From contig LM655202.1 in the NCBI GenBank assembly GCA_000824825.2, positions 279,235 to 343,234 of the forward strand: a stretch of 64,000 bases of DNA. The letters run 5' to 3'. The stretch is from Mesorhizobium sp. ORS 3324 (GTDB taxonomy: Bacteria; Pseudomonadota; Alphaproteobacteria; Rhizobiales; Rhizobiaceae). The notes beneath the pieces are model-generated. The model ran no database searches and was not told the DNA's origin. It saw only the letters and a list, made by a program, of their open reading frames with translations. Every line of letters starts with the position of its first letter. Position 1 is the stretch's first letter. A program made the translations under genes and the position numbers. This document shows positions 39,037 through 47,606 of the stretch, in pieces.

Positions 39037-39903
39037 ATGGCCTTCAAAAGCGTACTTAGTGTGACGGGAGCTCACCACTCCGATAAGGACGTCACAATAG
39101 CTGCCGGCTTATGTGCTGAGGGCGGTGCGAACCTTTCGGTACTTATTATGGGGTCTCCGCCGCTATGCGGTTCCACGCCCGAGTGGCCAAAACGACATGC
39201 AGCAGCCATTGCCAGACTGGAAAAGCGGTATAGGCAGATCGAGAAATTTTCACAGGACATGGCCATTCTGGAAAAGACGTCCAGGGATATTCAAGACCTG
39301 CTGGGAGCCCTATGGAATTGCTATGACGTCGATACCGAATTCTGCGACCAGGCCAGCGTCGGCGACGCGGTGCGACGGCGGGCGCTCTGCAGTGACCTGA
39401 CCATCGTCGGCCCCGCACTTCTCAACGACATCGATCTCGGACCTCTTGTTATCAACGGCAGCTTGTTCGATACCGGAAAGCCGGTGCTCGTCGTACCGAA
39501 GGGTGCCGAGGCGACGCTATCGCCGCGGCGCGTGCTGGTCGGCTGGGATTCTCGCGTGGAGGCTTCCCGTGCGGTTCGGGAAGCGCTGGATTTGCTATCC
39601 GGAGCCGACGAAGTTCGGCTCACATTGGTCGATTCGGAGGTGACCTGCACCGGAAACGGCACCGAGTCGGGAGCCGACATCGCCGCCTATCTCACCCGGC
39701 ATGGTGCTCGTGTCTCGGTCGACCGGCTGCCGAGCGCCGGCAAGCCGGCGGCAACGGTGCTCGCGCAGCACGCAATCGACACGTCTGCCAACATGATTGT
39801 CATGGGCGCTTATGGAAGCCGGCGGCTGCGGGAGCGGCTCTTCGGTGGCGTGAGGAGATGGATAGAAGCAAAGCCGCCATTGCCGCTGTTTTTGGCGCGG
39901 TGA
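39037..39903 (+). CDS. Universal stress protein family, tandem type
   Basis: The 288-residue product has a weak N-terminal USP-like half (MAFKSVLSVTGAHHSDKDVT) and a clear C-terminal USP half: RVLVGWDSRVEASRAVREAL, then IVMGAYGSRRLRERLFGGV with the G-x2-G-x9-G-type nucleotide loop. Such proteins respond to hypoxia and starvation. It follows the response regulator by 99 bases in the same direction. An upstream in-frame extension to 38938 lacks family similarity. Confidence 0.8.
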   Translation: MAFKSVLSVTGAHHSDKDVTIAAGLCAEGGANLSVLIMGSPPLCGSTPEWPKRHAAAIARLEKRYRQIEKFSQDMAILEKTSRDIQDLLGALWNCYDVDTEFCDQASVGDAVRRRALCSDLTIVGPALLNDIDLGPLVINGSLFDTGKPVLVVPKGAEATLSPRRVLVGWDSRVEASRAVREALDLLSGADEVRLTLVDSEVTCTGNGTESGADIAAYLTRHGARVSVDRLPSAGKPAATVLAQHAIDTSANMIVMGAYGSRRLRERLFGGVRRWIEAKPPLPLFLAR

Positions 39904-41003
39904 CGGTTCCGAAGGGGGCACCTATGCTGTTCGAAACTCTGCTTCGCTGGTCGCCTATCCTGATGCTCCAAGTCGGCCAAGGTCGCGGTAAACGCGCAGG
40001 TTTTCGCGGAGCGCCTCGAGACAATTTACAAGCGCCTCGGCCCGGGGCATCCCGCACGTCTCCAGTGTGCCCTTAGGGATGGCTTCTGCTCGCTTGAGAA
40101 GATCCGTGAGCGGAACTTAACGGACGCGCCGACGTACTGGGCTTCTCAATGCAGTCAAAACTCAAGGGTTTGCAGGTCGGCGTCAGGTCGAAAACGAGAA
40201 TCCTTTCGACGCGGCACGCGGTTCGGACCCGCATCGGCACCGCATGGGCGAAATCTTGGATCGCATCGCCCTCACTATTGGGTTGGGGCTGGACAACGCA
40301 ATAATAGTACCGCACGGCCAAGACCCTCGACTTCGAGTGTGGACTGTCGGGACCTTGCCGGATTGGGCGGCAAGCGATGGCGTCAATCATAATGTCATTG
40401 GCTGAGATGGTAGAGCGGCGAGGACCGTCGCATCTTCGGTGTATTCAGTCGGTCCCGGGCCGACCTGCGTGGCGGCCGAATGGTCCTGGGTTGATCAAAT
40501 CCGCAATGCTCGCATTCGCACCTGGGCGGGAGCTGTATCGCCCCGGGGCGCCGGAAACACACAAGGCAACACAAGGCAGGAACGCCGCAGAGTTCACCGG
40601 CCGGCACCAGCACTCCTGGCCAGTGACGATCATCATGGTCAATCTAACAATGGCGGCATTGGCGATGGCGGTAGTGGCGGGCCGCCAGCGTCGTCGGGGA
40701 GGACGCCCACGTCACCAGCCGGGAAATTCAATCGCAAGGGGGGACACAGCAGGCACGCGCATGGAGCGGCCCCTTGCAAATCGCAAACGCCGAGTTCCGC
40801 TACCGCCAGCGGGACCGCAACGGCACACAGCTCAACCAAGAGACGCGTAGCGGCGATGATGACGAGGTCTGACGATAGCCGACGCAGTCACGATGTCCAT
40901 CCTGGTCGTCCCTTGGCCGGCACATGTTGAGTGGTCCGTGGCCGGGCTTTTCCGGGGTGCGTAACGCGTGATGCATTCCGAAACCTGACAACGGCGGCAA
41001 ACA
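39904..41003. other. 1.1 kb between the USP gene and the next promoter, no recognised gene
   Basis: Near 39985-40150 one plus-strand frame gives VFAERLETIYKRLGPGHPAR, then LRDGFCSLEKIRERNLTD, which looks like a fragment of a real protein. I cannot name it. Open frames at 40439-40930 are of low complexity and lack family patterns. Confidence 0.35.
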
Positions 41004-41098
41004 TGTCGGGTTCATTACAACCGGCCATCTTCATCGCGTGGGTTTTCAAGCGAAATCACCCATTGCTGCACACTGAGCGCATTGGCACACCCTTTGCT
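41004..41098 (+). promoter_or_regulatory. NifA activator site and sigma54 promoter of the thioredoxin-fold gene
   Basis: TGTCGGGTTCATTACA at 41004-41019 is a perfect TGT-N10-ACA. TTGGCACACCCTTTGCT follows with GG at 41084-41085 and GC at 41096-41097. Both -24 and -12 match consensus. The gap is 64 bases. It points at the CDS starting at 41269. Confidence 0.85.
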
Positions 41099-41268
41099 AG
41101 TGGAGATGCGGCAACACTGGATGCGGCAAGACTGGGTAAACGCTCAATGCGCGCAGACGCGCGAGACGAGTGATGCTCGCTTTCCTTCAACCCGTGTGCC
41201 CCTCGCCAAGAGGGAAACAAGTTCGCGCGCAACGTCGCGCAACCTTGGCAATAGCCTTGGAGAGTAAC

Positions 41269-42495
41269 ATGGCGTTGCAGATGGAGTCACAGGCTCCCCC
41301 GATCAAGGTCGAGACCTGGCTGCGTGGCGAGCCGCTTGCGCGTTTCCAGCCCGGCAAAGTGTACGTCGTCGAGTTTTGGGCGACCTGGTGCGGACCATGT
41401 GCGGCGGCGGCACTCCAACTGGTGCAACTGCAGGAGAAATACAAGGGAGCCGAACTTGAGGTCGTCGGAGTCGCGGCCGATGAAGACGCTTCCGCGCCCG
41501 CTGAAATCCGAGCCAAGTTGGGCGCGTGGTTGGCCGAAAAGTGCCCGGATCTGAACTATCGGATCGCGTTCGACCCTGCGGGCGAAATGAACAAGCTTTG
41601 GAGGGAGCCCAGCTTTTCGGTCGGAATTCCGACCTCGTTCGTGGTCGACCGGGACGGCCATATCGCCTTTATCGGTCATCCGAGGCAACTCGATGAGGTT
41701 TTGCCGAAGGTGCTGAACGGCAGTTGGCGAACCAGCGATGAAGCGAAGGCCGCCGACACGGCGCGGATCGCCAGAAATGGCGCAATAGCGCGCGAACAGG
41801 CGTTGAAGAAGCCGATCAATGACAGATTCTGGGCGGCGATAAAGATAGAGGATTGGAAGACGGCGCTCTCGGCGATCGAAGACGGCATCGCCTTGGTCCC
41901 GGACGATATCAATTTCCGCCTGGCTCATGTTCATCTGTTACTTCACAGAATGCGCGACATGCAAAAAGGCATGCCCGTCATACGCCAATTGGTTTGCGAC
42001 GCAATCGATAGAAACTCCGAGAACTGGATGCTTGCAGCGCTAGGCCAGCTCTTCGGTCCGGCGTACGACCATTCGCATTTTCCATCTGCTGAGCGCTTCG
42101 CGATGGGCAAAAAGCTGTCCGAACACATCTTGGCACTCAACCCTCCGCAAGGCGACGGCCCCAAGTTCCGGTCCTACCCGGCGGTCGCTAGGTACTATTA
42201 CGACAGCGGCAATAAGGATCGCGCGATCGCGCTGCTTAAGTTAGCACTGGAGTCGCTTGACAGTCCGGAACTTACTCCGGACGCCCTGAAACAGCACCTT
42301 CTACCGGATTTGCTGCAGGCCCTAGCCAGCTACAAGGGTGGGAGGGCCGTCACAGCGCTCGCTACGCGGCTCCGCAAAACATTTTCCGGACGGCACCAAA
42401 GCGCAATCGGCCGGCGAAAATACATAAAAAGGGGCGTCAATCTGAATGTTTACTGGCCAATTCGTCCATTTACCTGGCGTGACCGCAGCAAGTAG
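41269..42495 (+). CDS. TlpA-like thioredoxin-fold protein with helical C-terminal extension
   Basis: The 408-residue product has residues 1-145 forming a TlpA/AhpC-type thioredoxin fold with WATWCGPCAAAA (redox Cys pair) and VGIPTSFVVDRDGHIAFIG (the cis-Pro region). The remaining part is helical and TPR-like (WKTALSAIEDGIALVPDDIN, RYYYDSGNKDRAIALLKLAL). No signal peptide is seen, so it should be cytoplasmic. The last about 40 residues differ in character and may be read-through into foreign sequence. The perfect NifA/sigma54 promoter implies bacteroid expression. The redox partner is unknown. Confidence 0.8.
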   Translation: MALQMESQAPPIKVETWLRGEPLARFQPGKVYVVEFWATWCGPCAAAALQLVQLQEKYKGAELEVVGVAADEDASAPAEIRAKLGAWLAEKCPDLNYRIAFDPAGEMNKLWREPSFSVGIPTSFVVDRDGHIAFIGHPRQLDEVLPKVLNGSWRTSDEAKAADTARIARNGAIAREQALKKPINDRFWAAIKIEDWKTALSAIEDGIALVPDDINFRLAHVHLLLHRMRDMQKGMPVIRQLVCDAIDRNSENWMLAALGQLFGPAYDHSHFPSAERFAMGKKLSEHILALNPPQGDGPKFRSYPAVARYYYDSGNKDRAIALLKLALESLDSPELTPDALKQHLLPDLLQALASYKGGRAVTALATRLRKTFSGRHQSAIGRRKYIKRGVNLNVYWPIRPFTWRDRSK

Positions 42496-42689
42496 GCCCC
42501 ATGCAGCACCGGGTGGATCGTTTGCGGCAGGTTCAAAGCTCGAATTTTGCGATGACCCGCGGCCGCGCAAGGGCGCAAGTGATGTTGGACGCGAATTCTC
42601 GCCGTGGTGGAAGGCCTCGCGATCGAAGACGCGTCCAAGGCCGCTCATCGGGACATCAATTGCATGGAATTGCCCGCTTCGAGCCGGGC

Positions 42690-42766
42690 ATCGGCCGCGC
42701 ACGTGTGCCCGAGCTAGGCGTTGCCGGAAAAAGAAATTCGAGGAAGAGGCCTGAAATGGGGAGAAT
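42690..42766 (+). pseudogene. 3' relic of a second nifX
   Basis: The frame ending just before the second DUF269 copy reads LGVAGKRNSRKRPEMG, comparable with the end of NifX (AGVAEKKPCFEDED) and its spacing to DUF269. This indicates that the duplicated block began inside nifX. Confidence 0.5.
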
Positions 42767-43243
42767 ATGAAATTGCCCGAAGCCGCGACCTGCGCTGCTA
42801 TCAACGAGGACGAGGCGGCCCTTGCCACCCCGTTCGTCAAATGCCTCGTGCGGCTGATCCGTGCTGAGGAGTCCTACTGCTTATGGGAAGGCAAATCGGA
42901 CGCAGCGCTGCTGGCCGGCTTCATCGTCACCAGGAATAAGCGCCGCGCGATCCCTGGAATGGGCTATCCCGATCCCCACGCGCTTTGGAGGCTCGACATG
43001 TTTTATAGCGCCGTCGGGCTTGCGATCGCGGAGCGTTTCGGCCCGGTGACATCACAAATTGTGGAGGCCAAACCCGTGAGGCCTCTGGGCGCGGGCTGTT
43101 CGGTGCCAGGCGTTGGGTCGTTCTGTCCGGACATCCACCGGTTCGGCTTCGAGACGTTCCGACAACTTGCGGAGGCCGGTACGAGACTGGTCGACGATGC
43201 GACCGCAGACACCGAAGTCAGTACCGACGTCTCGCTGGTATGA
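42767..43243 (+). CDS. DUF269 protein, second copy, with an out-of-frame segment
   Basis: The 158-residue product has [20 protein letters not shown]-type similarity to the first copy at both ends. Between about residues 100 and 125 it reads PVRPLGAGCSVPGVGSFCPD, while the neighbouring frame reads EASGRGLFGARRWVVLSGH, matching [19 protein letters not shown] of copy one. A pair of compensating indels (around 43070 and 43130) has therefore replaced about 20 residues. The protein is still open to full length but may not work. DUF683 follows 27 bases later. Confidence 0.75.
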   Translation: MKLPEAATCAAINEDEAALATPFVKCLVRLIRAEESYCLWEGKSDAALLAGFIVTRNKRRAIPGMGYPDPHALWRLDMFYSAVGLAIAERFGPVTSQIVEAKPVRPLGAGCSVPGVGSFCPDIHRFGFETFRQLAEAGTRLVDDATADTEVSTDVSLV

Positions 43244-43270
43244 TGGAAGCCGTTTTCGAGGAAGGATTAA

Positions 43271-43474
43271 ATGTCAAACCTTGAAGAGCTGCAGAAGAAG
43301 GTCCGCAAGTTGCAGTCGCGTGCGGGAACCGCGAAGATGGAATTGCACGACCTTGCCGAAGACCTCCCGGTCAACTGGACCGAGATCAAGGTGATTGCCG
43401 AGAGAACGTTCGCCGTTTTTGCCGAGCTGGACGCTGCCAAGAGAGATCTCGCTGCATCGGAGAATGCGCGATGA
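43271..43474 (+). CDS. DUF683 (CCE_0567-like) small nif-associated protein
   Basis: The 67-residue product is all helical: LEELQKKVRKLQSRAGTAKM, then DLAEDLPVNWTEI, then TFAVFAELDAAKRDL. This is the small family that sits between DUF269 and fdxB in nif clusters. Its 3' end overlaps fdxB by ATGA, so translation is coupled. Function unknown; a two-helix scaffold is likely. Confidence 0.88.
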   Translation: MSNLEELQKKVRKLQSRAGTAKMELHDLAEDLPVNWTEIKVIAERTFAVFAELDAAKRDLAASENAR

Positions 43475-43788
43475 CGAGCGCCTTCGTCACCCGAGACGGC
43501 TCCAAATGGATGCCGCAATATCTCACCGCTATTGATGGCACGACCTGCATAGGCTGTGGACGCTGCTTTAAGGTTTGCTCGCGCGAGGTCATGCACCTTT
43601 ACGGCGTCGATGACGCAGGCGAAATCCTCGGCCCCTGCAACGACGACGACGACGACTTCGATGGCGAGCTCAATCGCATGATCATGGTCGTCGACTATGC
43701 AGGCCGCTGCGTCGGCTGCGGAGCCTGCGCCCGCGTCTGCCCGAAGAACTGCCAGACACATGTTGCCGCCGACAAGGTCGCTGCATGA
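43471..43788 (+). CDS. fdxB: Nif-specific ferredoxin III (FdxB)
   Basis: The 105-residue product has two four-cysteine clusters, CIGCGRCFKVC and CVGCGACARVC followed by PKNC, and an acidic insert (DDDDDFDGEL) between them. This 2[4Fe-4S] ferredoxin is typical of nif clusters and supplies electrons for nitrogenase or cofactor assembly. It overlaps DUF683 upstream and the ExoX-like gene downstream by four bases each. Confidence 0.94.
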   Translation: MTSAFVTRDGSKWMPQYLTAIDGTTCIGCGRCFKVCSREVMHLYGVDDAGEILGPCNDDDDDFDGELNRMIMVVDYAGRCVGCGACARVCPKNCQTHVAADKVAA

Positions 43789-44138
43789 TGTGCGAGAAAA
43801 CCAGGAGAACGGCGTTGTCCTTCAGAATCTTTTATCGCGCTTTTTGGGTAATCCTGTGCAGCAACGCTTTGGCTGTCTACTTTGCGTCTCATTCCATCCG
43901 CACGGTAGTCGTCATAACGCTGGCTTGTTCGCTGCTCCTCCAAGTAGTCTATTTCGCAAGCGTGCTCTTTCTGATCTGGCGGTCTGGCGGCGGTAGCAAA
44001 ACTGGCCAAAGGGCTGAACATTTCGGAGTTGCGACGCAGTTGGAATATCAGCCGCCAGACGATGATGAGGTGGTGAGGACCAAATCTACCGACGTGGCTC
44101 CGGTCTTTCCGATGGGCGGCATATCGCTGCTCCACTGA
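43785..44138 (+). CDS. ExoX/PsiA-like exopolysaccharide production repressor
   Basis: The 117-residue product has two closely spaced membrane segments (about residues 12-32, FYRAFWVILCSNALAVYF, and 40-66, VVVITLACSLLLQVVYFASV) and a soluble, acidic tail. The pattern S-F-R-I-F...Y-F...LLQV-x-YF-x-x-VLFLIWR matches the small membrane proteins ExoX and PsiA, which reduce exopolysaccharide synthesis in rhizobia after translation. The start overlaps the fdxB stop (ATGATG), tying it to the nif transcript. Confidence 0.75.
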   Translation: MMCEKTRRTALSFRIFYRAFWVILCSNALAVYFASHSIRTVVVITLACSLLLQVVYFASVLFLIWRSGGGSKTGQRAEHFGVATQLEYQPPDDDEVVRTKSTDVAPVFPMGGISLLH

Positions 44139-44464
44139 GGCGCGATGACGAGATCAACGTCAGATTCAAGCCACTTCGATCAACCGTGAACATCGGATGG
44201 ATCGTTTAAGGAATGCTATGCTTGGTGGTGTCGATGGCGACCGCATTCCGTCGTTCCAATCCCAGCGATGCAGTTTTCGGTGCGACAGGCCAAGAGTAGG
44301 GACGCCGGCGTTGCCGTTGCGTGTCGGGACGGCGAATGAGGCGCTGGAATAGTGACGAAGCCCTTCTAAGACGTCGGGCAATGCAGCTGACCTCAGACCA
44401 AACACGCCCCTTAAGCTGATGTGCATAGCTAGTCTCGGCTCATTCACGCATCGCCGGAGAGAAC
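44139..44464. other. Upstream region of acdS
   Basis: No gene is recognised. I looked for TGT-N10-ACA and GG-N10-GC here because acdS of Mesorhizobium loti is known to depend on NifA. I found no convincing pair. GGAGAG precedes the acdS start. Confidence 0.4.
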
Positions 44465-45478
44465 ATGCTGGAAAAGTTCGAACGCTATCCGCTTACCTTT
44501 GGACCGACGCACATCGAGAAGCTCGACCGGCTCAGCAAGCATCTGGGTGGAAAGGTGGAAATCTACGCCAAACGCGAGGACTGCAACTCCGGACTCGCGT
44601 TTGGCGGAAACAAGCTGCGCAAGCTCGAATACATCATCCCAGACGCCATCGCCTCAGATGCCGATACGCTTGTCTCCATCGGGGGCGTGCAGTCCAACCA
44701 CACGCGAATGGTCGCCGCGGTCGCCGCCAGGATTGGCATGAAATGCCTCCTAGTTCAGGAGAGCTGGGTTCCACATGAGGATGCCGTCTACGATCGGGTC
44801 GGCAACATTCTCTTAAGCCGCATCATGGGTGCAGAAGTGCATCTGGTCGACGAGAGCTTTGACATCGGCATCCGCCGCAGTTGGGAAAAGGCGCTCTACG
44901 AGGTCAAGGCAAGGGGCGGCATACCCTATGCGATACCAGCCGGCGCGTCCGTTCACCCGTATGGTGGTCTCGGCTACGTGGGGTTCGCAGAGGAGTTGCG
45001 CGCCCAGGAGAAACAGCTTGGGTTTGCATTCGATTTCATCGTCGTTTGCACGGTCACGGGCTCAACGCATGCCGGCATGATCGTAGGATTTGCCAATGAC
45101 GGTCGACATCGCAACGTCATCGGTATCGATGCCTCTGCCACTCCCTCGCAAACCAAGGCGCAAGTGTTGGATATTGCCCAACATACAGCGGAGCTCGTCG
45201 ATCTCGGAATGGAACTGGTCGAGGATGATGTGGTGTTGCTCGAGGAGTACGCTTACCCATGTTATGGCATACCGTCCCCGGAAACTAAGGATGCCATCCG
45301 TCTGTGCGCGCGGCTCGAAGGTATGATCATCGATCCCGTTTACGAAGGCAAATCGATGCAAGGAATGATCGACCTGATCCAGAAAGGCTTTTTTGCCAAG
45401 GGATCGAGGGTTCTTTTCACGCATCTCGGCGGCGCGCCGGCGATCAACGGCTACGGTTACACCTTTCGAAACGGCTGA
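44465..45478 (+). CDS. acdS: 1-aminocyclopropane-1-carboxylate deaminase
   Basis: The 337-residue PLP enzyme of the AcdS family has the lysine motif [32 protein letters not shown], and the C-terminal GYGYTF with the conserved Tyr. YEGKSM carries the second active-site Tyr. It splits the ethylene precursor ACC into 2-oxobutyrate and ammonia and lowers plant ethylene during nodulation. Length and all key residues are normal. In M. loti acdS lies in the symbiosis island, which agrees with this context. Confidence 0.95.
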   Translation: MLEKFERYPLTFGPTHIEKLDRLSKHLGGKVEIYAKREDCNSGLAFGGNKLRKLEYIIPDAIASDADTLVSIGGVQSNHTRMVAAVAARIGMKCLLVQESWVPHEDAVYDRVGNILLSRIMGAEVHLVDESFDIGIRRSWEKALYEVKARGGIPYAIPAGASVHPYGGLGYVGFAEELRAQEKQLGFAFDFIVVCTVTGSTHAGMIVGFANDGRHRNVIGIDASATPSQTKAQVLDIAQHTAELVDLGMELVEDDVVLLEEYAYPCYGIPSPETKDAIRLCARLEGMIIDPVYEGKSMQGMIDLIQKGFFAKGSRVLFTHLGGAPAINGYGYTFRNG

Positions 45479-46196
45479 CCCGTACGGTCAGTTGCGACCC
45501 GGCTGGGAGTCGCCGCGACGGCTGCCGAGCGCGGAGCTAGTGCATCTGGAGCGGTTGGCGCAGCTGCCTATTGATATCGCCACGAACCGCAAACACTTGG
45601 CGACGCTGGCGGGCAGCGCCCAAAATTCCAGGACCGCTTTGGGCCCGGCATCTGGGCGATTACTCGACGGCGGTCACTCGGCCGCGGCGCGATGAGATCA
45701 TGAAGGCAAGAAGAGCGCAGGCTAGGGCGTCCCTGAATGCGATGTGTCTCCGAGTTTCCATCGCCCGAGTGCGGGTGGATGATGGCGCGGCTCAATGCCA
45801 TGTGAGAAATCCAGCGCCAGCCGGTGCTGGACGGTTCGCTGTGCGGGCTATCTCGTGAGAAAGCCACCACATTGAATTCGAAGTGCGGCCTTATCTTCTC
45901 GATCGCGTTCGAGGAGAATTTCCAGCCTGGCGTGACCGGCCGGGAGAAAGATCACACGATCGACATGACGATGCTCGGCCGGATCAGTGCTAGTGCGCTA
46001 ATAATAGAAATTCCGATCACCTCAAGCCTCAAGCCTGATTGCCAGGCCAAACACTCTCGTACGAGACATTGAAGTTGGGGATGGAAGAGCCCGTCTCGTT
46101 GACCAGCATCGCGACCACCTCGCGAGCTATTGTCTCGTTCATCCTCTGCCAATGGGTTGGGGATAGCCCTCGCGTGCTTTCGGTCATTAGTCCGTT
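45479..46196. other. 718 bases without a recognised gene
   Basis: Overlapping frames (for example LVHLERLAQLPIDIATNRKH) suggest decayed coding sequence, but no family can be named. Confidence 0.35.
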
Positions 46197-46314
46197 TGTG
46201 CAAAACACGACAATATCGGCTCGAAACACGACAATATCAGCTCCGAGGCACGAGTGTGTCGGAAGCGAATCTTGCGGTTTCCCAATGTCTCTTTTCGTTG
46301 GCACGACAAATGCA
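46197..46314 (+). promoter_or_regulatory. NifA activator site and sigma54 promoter of the OmpW-like gene
   Basis: TGTGCAAAACACGACA at 46197-46212 is a perfect TGT-N10-ACA. TTGGCACGACAAATGCAG follows with GG at 46300-46301 and GC at 46312-46313. The gap is 87 bases. The activator site overlaps the first unit of the tandem repeat at 46203-46244. Confidence 0.85.
46203..46244 (+). repeat. Two tandem 21-base repeats upstream of the OmpW-like gene
   Basis: AAACACGACAATATCGGCTC is followed one base later by AAACACGACAATATCAGCTC. The period is 21 bases, two helical turns, and the units differ at one position. They overlap the NifA site and lie upstream of the -24 element, so they may bind a further regulator. 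Confidence 0.6.
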
Positions 46315-46409
46315 GTGCTCTTCGCAGACGTCTGTATCAGCGCGTGATGAGAAATCATCCCGCGCGCGCAAACGACAGAGTCTACGGTTATCAGATGCCA
46401 GGAGAGAAC

Positions 46410-47102
46410 ATGATGACAAAAGTGCGGATGATTGCGGCGCAGGGTGCGATGGCGCTCATCGTCCTTATGGGGGCGGGTCAGCAGGCTTTAGCGGCAGACT
46501 CTGCGCAACGTTACATCGCACAGGACCAGGGAACGGTGGAGGCGTCGAGCCCGTGGCAGATCCGCGTGCGCGCGTTGGGAGTGAAAACCAACGATTCAGG
46601 TTACGTCGGCGGGGTCGCCGGTTCCAATCTCTCCTATTCAGACACCGTGACGCCAGAATTCGACATCTCCTATTTTTTCACCGAAAACATTGCTGCCGAA
46701 CTCATACTCGCCACTACCTACGCCAACGTTGATGGCACCGGAGCAATCGGCGCGCTGGGGAATGTCGGCAAGGTATGGATACTGCCACCCACGCTCACGC
46801 TGCAGTATCATATCACCGACCTCGGGGCCTTCCGACCCTATGTCGGCGCCGGCCTGAACTACACCGTCTTTTACAATCAAAGTGTCGGCAGCGCCGATGC
46901 TCTCCATGTGAAGAACACGTTTGGTGCCGCGCTGCAGGTCGGCTTCGACTACATGCTGGATCAGCACTGGGGGGTCAACGTCGATGTCAAGAAGCTTTTC
47001 CTGGAACCAGATTTTACCGTCAAAGTGGCCGGCACCGATCTGAAAGGCAAGGCCAAGCTAGACCCCTGGTTGATTGGTGCAGGCGTGACTTACCGCTTCT
47101 AA
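46410..47102 (+). CDS. OmpW-family outer-membrane protein
   Basis: The 230-residue product has a signal peptide (about residues 1-28, ending QQALAAD) and then an eight-strand beta-barrel pattern: WQIRVRALGVKTNDSG, TPEFDISYFFTENIAAEL, FRPYVGAGLNYTVFY, HWGVNVDVKKLFL, and the terminal aromatic GAGVTYRF. OmpW proteins form narrow hydrophobic channels. The start at 46410 has AGGAG six bases upstream; the longer frame to 46254 crosses the promoter and is rejected. The promoter implies NifA/RpoN control, so this porin is probably specific to nodules. Confidence 0.87.
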   Translation: MMTKVRMIAAQGAMALIVLMGAGQQALAADSAQRYIAQDQGTVEASSPWQIRVRALGVKTNDSGYVGGVAGSNLSYSDTVTPEFDISYFFTENIAAELILATTYANVDGTGAIGALGNVGKVWILPPTLTLQYHITDLGAFRPYVGAGLNYTVFYNQSVGSADALHVKNTFGAALQVGFDYMLDQHWGVNVDVKKLFLEPDFTVKVAGTDLKGKAKLDPWLIGAGVTYRF

Positions 47103-47236
47103 CAGGTCGGCGATCCTTCGGCTCGATTTTAAAAGCGGCGGAAACGCCCAATGAAAGACTTGAGGCAAGACCGAATCCCGTCCAGGCTGCTGCTCAACGT
47201 TACGCCGTGCAATATGGGCGAGCACCTCATTCGTAG

Positions 47237-47560
47237 GTGCTCGGCCCGGCCTATATGCTCGGCCTTCGACGTGCATTTGACGCAGACCATATTGCGGCAA
47301 TAGACAATATCGTGCGCAAGCTCACACACGAAGGCAAACATCCGTTTTCGGTCGGCTTTTTCTTTTTGCAGGGCCATTCCAGCATCGTCGTTCTGGATTA
47401 CGTGGTCATCGCAGCCACCGGGAACCAGCTTCACGTCTTCCACGACATTGGCAGCGTCATCGGCACATCGATTTCTGCACTGTTCCTGCTGGTGATTGGA
47501 TTGCCAATCTGCTTGTCCTGAGAGGCATTTGGGCGGCGTTCTCGCGAGCGCGTCCGCCAC
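47237..47560 (+). pseudogene. NiCoT-type nickel/cobalt transporter fragment
   Basis: The frame reads AYMLGLRRAFDADHIAAIDN, which carries the H-x4-D-H-type signature of NiCoT permeases (with the first His changed to Arg), then HPFSVGFFFLQGHSSIVVLD and GSVIGTSISALFLLVIGL. After a frameshift it reads NLLVLRGIWAAFSR. Both ends are missing. It lies close to a nickel-cofactor gene cluster. Confidence 0.75.
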
Positions 47561-47606
47561 ACGCCTATCTCGTTCACACCCAGCCAGCACAAAAGAAACA
47601 CGAACC

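Noticed and set aside
40439-40930. 163-codon open frame
   Set aside because: Composition is low-complexity and typical of a chance frame in GC-rich DNA; there is no ribosome-binding site or family pattern, and another long frame overlaps it.
44139-44464. NifA/sigma54 promoter for acdS
   Set aside because: Expected from knowledge of Mesorhizobium acdS, but no TGT-N10-ACA with a correctly spaced GG-N10-GC could be found here.
46254-46409. Longer N-terminus for the OmpW-like protein
   Set aside because: The extension crosses the sigma54 promoter, and the signal peptide begins only at 46410, where AGGAG is well placed.
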